NCBI GenBank assembly: GCA_900318865.1
Contig: ONMF01000001.1
Span: 277,194 to 341,193 of the forward strand
DNA: 64,000 bases
Source: an uncultured Prevotellaceae bacterium
Lineage (GTDB): Bacteria; Bacteroidota; Bacteroidia; Bacteroidales; Muribaculaceae
Direction: 5' to 3'
The notes below the pieces were generated by a model that saw nothing but the letters and a program-made list of their open reading frames with translations, ran no database searches and was not told the origin of the DNA. This document shows, piece after piece, positions 60,498 through 64,000 of this stretch. Both the position numbers and the translations under genes were made by a program. Within the stretch, counting starts at the first letter, position 1. The number at the start of each line of letters is the position of its first letter.

Positions 60498-61045
60498 AAA
60501 AATTTCGACATCTCACTGCCGCTATTGCCGTGATGCTGGCGTTCTCGCTCATCACATCATCATGCATCGGCAGTTTTGCGCTGACAGGAAAAGTGATGAA
60601 ATGGAACAAACAAGTGGGCAACAAATTTGTCAACGAGATTGTGTTTGTGGCATTCTGCATCTTGCCCGTCTACGAGCTTTGCCTGATAGCCGATGTCCTT
60701 GTCATCAATTCCATTGAATTCTGGTCGGGTTCGAACCCGGTCATGGCTCAGACGCAAGTAATCGACGGTAAAGATGCCCGTTATCTGGTCAAAACCGACA
60801 AAAACGGGCACACCATCATCAATATGAACGACAAATCGGAGGTGCGCTTCAACTTCGATGAAATGGAGCGCTCATGGAGCGTGGAAGCCGACGGCAAAGA
60901 GGTGAAACTCTTCACCTGGGTCGACGACAACCATGTCAACGTCATCACGCCCGACGGCAATTACCGCACCATAGAAACCAGCCAGCAGGGCCTGTTCGCC
61001 TTCAGGCAGTTGGCCGAAAACACCACTTTTTTTGCCAAGAAATAA
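60494..61045 (+). CDS. DUF3332 family protein
   Basis: A protein of 183 residues with an N-terminal lipoprotein-like signal (LITSSC-I) and a second hydrophobic segment (~52-72: IVFVAFCILPVYELCLIADV). A charged extracytoplasmic half follows (RYLVKTDKNGHTIINMNDKS; MERSWSVEADGKEVKLFTWV). This layout matches the DUF3332 family, whose function is unknown. The start overlaps mltF by 4 nt (ATGA), so cdsA-mltF-DUF3332 form one unit. Confidence 0.8.
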   Translation: MKKFRHLTAAIAVMLAFSLITSSCIGSFALTGKVMKWNKQVGNKFVNEIVFVAFCILPVYELCLIADVLVINSIEFWSGSNPVMAQTQVIDGKDARYLVKTDKNGHTIINMNDKSEVRFNFDEMERSWSVEADGKEVKLFTWVDDNHVNVITPDGNYRTIETSQQGLFAFRQLAENTTFFAKK

Positions 61046-61075
61046 TTTTTTTCTTAAAAAATTGCCGTCAAACGC

Positions 61076-61105
61076 TTGCAGGTTCAAAAAAAAGCAGTAA
61101 ATTTG
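61076..61105 (+). promoter_or_regulatory. Promoter of tRNA-Gln
   Basis: TTG (61076-61078), 19 bp, TAAATTTG (61098-61105), 17 bp before the mature tRNA. Confidence 0.65.
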
Positions 61106-61122
61106 CACCGCAATTGAGGAAT

Positions 61123-61193
61123 TGTCCTGTGGTGTAACGGTAGCACACCGGATTCTGGTTCCGTTTGCGTGGGTTCGAATCCTACCAGGACAA
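61123..61193 (+). tRNA. tRNA-Gln (anticodon CTG)
   Basis: A 71-nt cloverleaf. The acceptor TGTCCTG pairs with CAGGACA. The D-arm region contains GTAACGGTAGCAC; the anticodon arm is CCGGA-TTCTGGT-TCCGT with CTG at positions 34-36; the T arm is GTGGG-TTCGAAT-CCTAC. The first anticodon-stem pair is C-U, a mismatch. CCA is not encoded. Confidence 0.93.
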
Positions 61194-61197
61194 CTAA

Positions 61198-61230
61198 GAA
61201 AGTGACCCGAAAAGGTCACTTTCATTTTGA
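61198..61230 (+). terminator. Hairpin after tRNA-Gln (terminator or S16 leader)
   Basis: GAAAGTGACC (61198-61207) pairs perfectly with GGTCACTTTC (61214-61223), followed by ATTTTG. Likely a terminator, but it also lies 38 bp before rpsP and could attenuate it. Confidence 0.75.
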
Positions 61231-61267
61231 GAACTACATATACTAATTTAAACTTTTATTATCTAAC

Positions 61268-61858
61268 ATGGCAACTAAAATCAGACTGCAACGCCACGGT
61301 CACAAGGACTATGCGTTCTATCCCATTGTCATCGCCGATAGCAGGGCACCACGAGATGGTAGATTTATTGAAAGGATCGGTTCTTACAACCCGAACACGA
61401 ATCCTGCTACAATAAGTTTAAATTTCGAGCGCGCTCTCTATTGGATTAACGTTGGTGCCATCCCCACCGACACAGTCCGTAACATTCTTAGCCGCGAAGG
61501 CGTCATGCTCATGAAGCATCTCCAGGGCGGTGTCAAGAAGGGCGCATTTGACCAGGCCGAAGCCGAGCGCCGTTTCAACGCATGGAAAGCTGAAAAAGAC
61601 GCTAAACTCGAAGCCATCAGGAACAAAGAGCGTGAAGCCAAGAAGGCCAACGCCAAGAAAGCTCTTGAGGAAGAGACGAAGAAGAATGAGGCTAAGGCCG
61701 AAGCCGTAGCTAAGAAGAAAGCCGAAATCGCCGCCGCCAAGGCTGCCGCCGAGGCCGAGGCCGCCAAGGCTGCACAAGAGGCTGAAGCTGCCGCCAAGGC
61801 TGCCGCCGAGGCCGAAGCCGCTCCCGCCGCCGAAGAGGCACCTGCCACCGAGGCTTAA
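61268..61858 (+). CDS. rpsP: 30S ribosomal protein S16 with long Ala/Glu/Lys-rich tail
   Basis: A protein of 196 residues, more than twice the length of E. coli S16 (82). The S16 core occupies residues 1-~85 ([31 protein letters not shown]). The remaining ~110 residues form a charged alpha-helical low-complexity extension, first Lys/Glu-rich ([20 protein letters not shown]), then Ala-rich with [11 protein letters not shown] at the end. The same tail style is seen in S2 in this window. Long S16 tails are known in Bacteroidales, but a function for them is not established. Terminator at 61896-61925. Confidence 0.96.
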   Translation: MATKIRLQRHGHKDYAFYPIVIADSRAPRDGRFIERIGSYNPNTNPATISLNFERALYWINVGAIPTDTVRNILSREGVMLMKHLQGGVKKGAFDQAEAERRFNAWKAEKDAKLEAIRNKEREAKKANAKKALEEETKKNEAKAEAVAKKKAEIAAAKAAAEAEAAKAAQEAEAAAKAAAEAEAAPAAEEAPATEA

Positions 61859-61895
61859 GATGGCGTAAGCGATTTCAATCGACATCACTTCATCA

Positions 61896-61925
61896 AAAAC
61901 TCCCGCGCAATGCGGGAGTTTTTTG
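61896..61925. terminator. Bidirectional terminator between rpsP and the U32 gene
   Basis: AAAACTCCCGC (61896-61906) pairs with GCGGGAGTTTT (61912-61922), with T-run on the top strand and A-run in the 5' arm, so it can act on both converging transcripts. Confidence 0.92.
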
Positions 61926-61955
61926 TTTATGCCACGATGTTCAAGCGAGCAGGAA

Positions 61956-63809
61956 TCATGCATTTCCAGCATCGGTGACGGTCATTTCACAGCGGGCGCA
62001 GTCACAATCCACCCGCAGCCTGATTGAGCCACTGCGCAGATACAATGGCACGGGCAACTGCCTGTGGCAGTTTTTATCACGCAGGCAGGCACCCAGTTCA
62101 CGCCGCAGGCAATAGCGGGTGGTCATCACAAGCCGGGCGGTGCGCTGGCGGGCGGGAATAGTCTCCACGGCCGGCTCTATGTGTTTCACGCCATGGTCGG
62201 CATAGAGCGTTTGGGCCAGGCGGTTGGCCACATTGTCACTGCTCGCCAGCTCGGTGACAGGACATGGGACAGCGAGGTCCTCGTGACGACGCATGGCGAT
62301 GGGCCTGCGCATCAGCCACGAGCGGTCGAGCAGCGACACGGTGTCGCGCCGCAACCGGGCCAGCAGCGAAGCCGGCACAAACCACTCCCCCATCACCTGC
62401 GCATGGCGCAAGCGATATATCGTGTTGCCCAATTTTGCCAATTCCTGCTGTTGTCTCATTTCTTGCGATGATTGCGCACGCTGCAATGGGTCACACTCCA
62501 TTGAGTGCGTAACACGGCACCCCCGTTCGTCATGCAGCGTCAGTATCAGTTTCTCACCATCATGCCGTAATACGGCATCGACCATGACAATCCTTTCGGC
62601 GCTCGACTGTGATAGCACATCGTCCAAAGCCTTGTCACTGGTGCGGTAAACCATCGTGCCCGGTTTAACCGGCACGGCGGCATTGAGCCAGGCACGGTTT
62701 CCGGTGGCACGATTCACTCGCACACCGCAATAGTTGCCTTGCGCGTCAAAGTAACTCAAGCCGTCGCCATTGGCAATGACACGATTGGTATCTACCTGCC
62801 ATTCATTGCCATGCACACTCACCAACCGGCCCAGTGGCTCACCCTGGGATTTCGGCGTGTCGACCGATGCCATCGGGCTGCCGCTGGCAGGACGCCGCTC
62901 AGTGGTGAAATAGCGGGTGAACGAACGGTTGAAACTGCGTCTCACGTCGGGCACAAACGTGTAGGTGCTTGCTCCGAACGACGAGCGTGCCAAAGCGTCG
63001 GGCCGACGCTCAATTATCCGGTCTATTGCCTGGCGGTAGTAGGCCACCACGTTTTTCACATAATTCACGTCTTTGAGCCGCCCTTCTATTTTCATTGACG
63101 TTACACCGGCGTCAATCATGGCTTCGAGGTCGTGGCTGCGGTTCAAGTCGCGCAGCGAGAGCAGATGCTTGCCGCGAGCCAATGCGCGGCCGTCGGCATC
63201 CTCCAGGTCGTAGGCCAGCCGGCACAGCTGCGCGCACGCACCACGGTTGGCGCTTCGGCCCATCAACACCTCGCTGGCCTGGCAGCGGCCACTGTAGCAC
63301 ACACACAGAGCGCCGTGAACAAAGGCCTCGAGCGGCACATGAACCGCATCACGGATGGATCGTGTTTCGGCCAGTGTCAACTCGCGTGCCACCACCAGCT
63401 GCGAGAAGCCCAACGCCTCGAGGAAACGCGCTTTCTCGGGCGTGCGGATATCGCACTGCGTGCTGGCATGCAAGGCGACGGGAGGCAGGTCCAAGCGCAA
63501 GAGTCCCATATCCTGCACTATCAAGGCATCGACGCCGGCATGGTAGAGCTCGCGAATCAAGCGTTCCACCTCGGCCAGCTCATTGTCGTAAATGATGGTG
63601 TTGACCGTGGCATAAACACGGGCGCCATAGGCATGAGCGAAATCGCACACCCGGGCCACGTCGGGAACGGCATTGGCGGCGGCCACACGTGCGCCAAAGC
63701 GCGTGGCGCCCATATATACGGCATCGGCACCATGCTTGATGGCCTCGATGGCCACCTGGGCATCGCGCGCCGGGGCCAATAATTCTATTTCACGCCTTCG
63801 AGCTGTCAT
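61956..63809 (-). CDS. U32 peptidase-family protein (RlhA/YhbU-like RNA hydroxylation enzyme)
   Basis: A protein of 617 residues. The U32 domain is in the N-terminal half (IELLAPARDAQVAIEAIKHG; HASTQCDI; the Cys cluster CVCYSGRCQASEVLMGRSAN followed by RGACAQLCR; TSMKIEGRLKDVNYVKNVVA). A DUF3656-like C-terminal region with more cysteines (YCLRRELGACLRDKNC; DCDCARCEM) follows. U32 proteins are now linked to hydroxylation of 23S rRNA (C2501) and tRNA wobble uridines; which applies here is inferred. The start at 63809 (MTARRREIEL) is chosen because the upstream ATG at 63842 lies upstream of the -7 box at 63818-63825. Confidence 0.86.
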   Translation of the reverse strand: MTARRREIELLAPARDAQVAIEAIKHGADAVYMGATRFGARVAAANAVPDVARVCDFAHAYGARVYATVNTIIYDNELAEVERLIRELYHAGVDALIVQDMGLLRLDLPPVALHASTQCDIRTPEKARFLEALGFSQLVVARELTLAETRSIRDAVHVPLEAFVHGALCVCYSGRCQASEVLMGRSANRGACAQLCRLAYDLEDADGRALARGKHLLSLRDLNRSHDLEAMIDAGVTSMKIEGRLKDVNYVKNVVAYYRQAIDRIIERRPDALARSSFGASTYTFVPDVRRSFNRSFTRYFTTERRPASGSPMASVDTPKSQGEPLGRLVSVHGNEWQVDTNRVIANGDGLSYFDAQGNYCGVRVNRATGNRAWLNAAVPVKPGTMVYRTSDKALDDVLSQSSAERIVMVDAVLRHDGEKLILTLHDERGCRVTHSMECDPLQRAQSSQEMRQQQELAKLGNTIYRLRHAQVMGEWFVPASLLARLRRDTVSLLDRSWLMRRPIAMRRHEDLAVPCPVTELASSDNVANRLAQTLYADHGVKHIEPAVETIPARQRTARLVMTTRYCLRRELGACLRDKNCHRQLPVPLYLRSGSIRLRVDCDCARCEMTVTDAGNA

Positions 63810-63817
63810 TCTCTTTG

Positions 63818-63825
63818 CAAATTTA
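63818..63825 (-). promoter_or_regulatory. -7 box of the U32 protein gene
   Basis: TAAATTTG on the bottom strand ends 8 bp before the ATG at 63809, suggesting a nearly leaderless transcript. No TTG at the expected -33 position was found. Confidence 0.45.
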
Positions 63826-63902
63826 CTTATTTTTCTCGGCATTTAGCCGTGTTCGGGCATTTTTTCAGTGAGCCGCCTCACAAAAAACGCCCCGGCCGAC
63901 TT

Positions 63903-64000
63903 GTGAAATGACCCCCAAAAGTTGGACGGGTTAAAAATTAATGGCTTAGAGAAAGAGTTCGGTATTGCACCGGGCTCTTTCCTTTTAACCTGGATTTGAT
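63903..64000. mobile_element. Probable end of an IS3-family insertion sequence, cut by the window edge
   Basis: From about 63903 the sequence reads TGTGAAATGACCCCCAAAAG and then TTGGACGGG, which resembles IS3-family (IS150 group) termini, where a TGACCCC-type end precedes the transposase genes. A hairpin-capable segment follows (AAAGAGTTCGG against CCGGGCTCTTT at about 63950-63983). No complete transposase is inside the window. The exact boundary and target duplication cannot be fixed from one end. Confidence 0.55.

Noticed and set aside
61198..61230. Treating the hairpin before rpsP as a definite S16 riboregulator
   Set aside because: It immediately follows the tRNA and is followed by a short T-rich tract, so a tRNA terminator is the simpler reading.
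63810..63842. Upstream start for the U32 protein (MPRKISKFAKR)
   Set aside because: The ATG lies upstream of the likely -7 box; conserved sequence begins after the ATG at 63809.

Overview
The window is a chromosomal segment of a Bacteroidales bacterium with a fairly GC-rich genome. Three things point there. The protein families are typical of the order (SprA, a phylum-type RNA polymerase omega subunit, a TonB/ExbB/ExbD/ExbD cluster, OMPP1/FadL, TamB, BamD, a DUF349 protein). Upstream regions repeatedly carry the Bacteroidetes promoter signature (TTG, then 19-20 bp, then TAnnTTTG). Shine-Dalgarno sequences are mostly absent. A Muribaculaceae- or Prevotellaceae-like gut lineage is my inference; no 16S gene is present to settle it.

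Left part (1-18.9 kb): an electron-bifurcating NfnAB transhydrogenase (NfnB cut by the window edge) lies divergent from a PASTA protein and RluD. Then come pta-ackA (acetyl-CoA to acetate plus ATP), a Pif1/RecD-like helicase fused to TPRs, an OMPP1/FadL outer-membrane protein and a Trp/Gly-rich secreted protein. A tRNA methyltransferase, a UmuC-type polymerase, MutS2, RecQ and an exopolysaccharide-initiating glycosyltransferase follow. A single decayed BspA-type leucine-rich repeat lies between rluD and pta.

Middle part (18.9-39.2 kb): a DUF349 protein, CinA, an M48 protease, TsaD, TamB and NadE all read leftward, several overlapping by 4 nt. A LolC/E-type permease and a COG2509 flavoprotein face each other and overlap. 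The translation block rplM-rpsI-rpsB-tsf ends at a strong terminator, followed by bamD-rpoZ.

Right part (39.2-64 kb): a leftward operon joins an S8 protease with a type-IX-like C-terminal tail, RuvA and the giant translocon protein SprA. A TonB energisation locus (ExbB, two ExbD, TonB, then an EamA transporter, a small membrane protein, a PstS-like lipoprotein and a TPR protein) follows. The rest holds an unknown lipoprotein, CdsA, an MltF-type lytic transglycosylase, a DUF3332 protein, tRNA-Gln(CTG), S16 with a long Ala/Glu tail, a U32-family protein and the end of a probable IS3-family element.

The most unusual signal is a dispersed intergenic module found at four places, always upstream of and oriented toward a gene (trmN6, nadE, the permease, cdsA). 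It has two promoters 73-92 bp apart, separated by a conserved block and a hairpin whose sequence varies while its pairing is kept. It looks like a repeated promoter element that could also make a short RNA.
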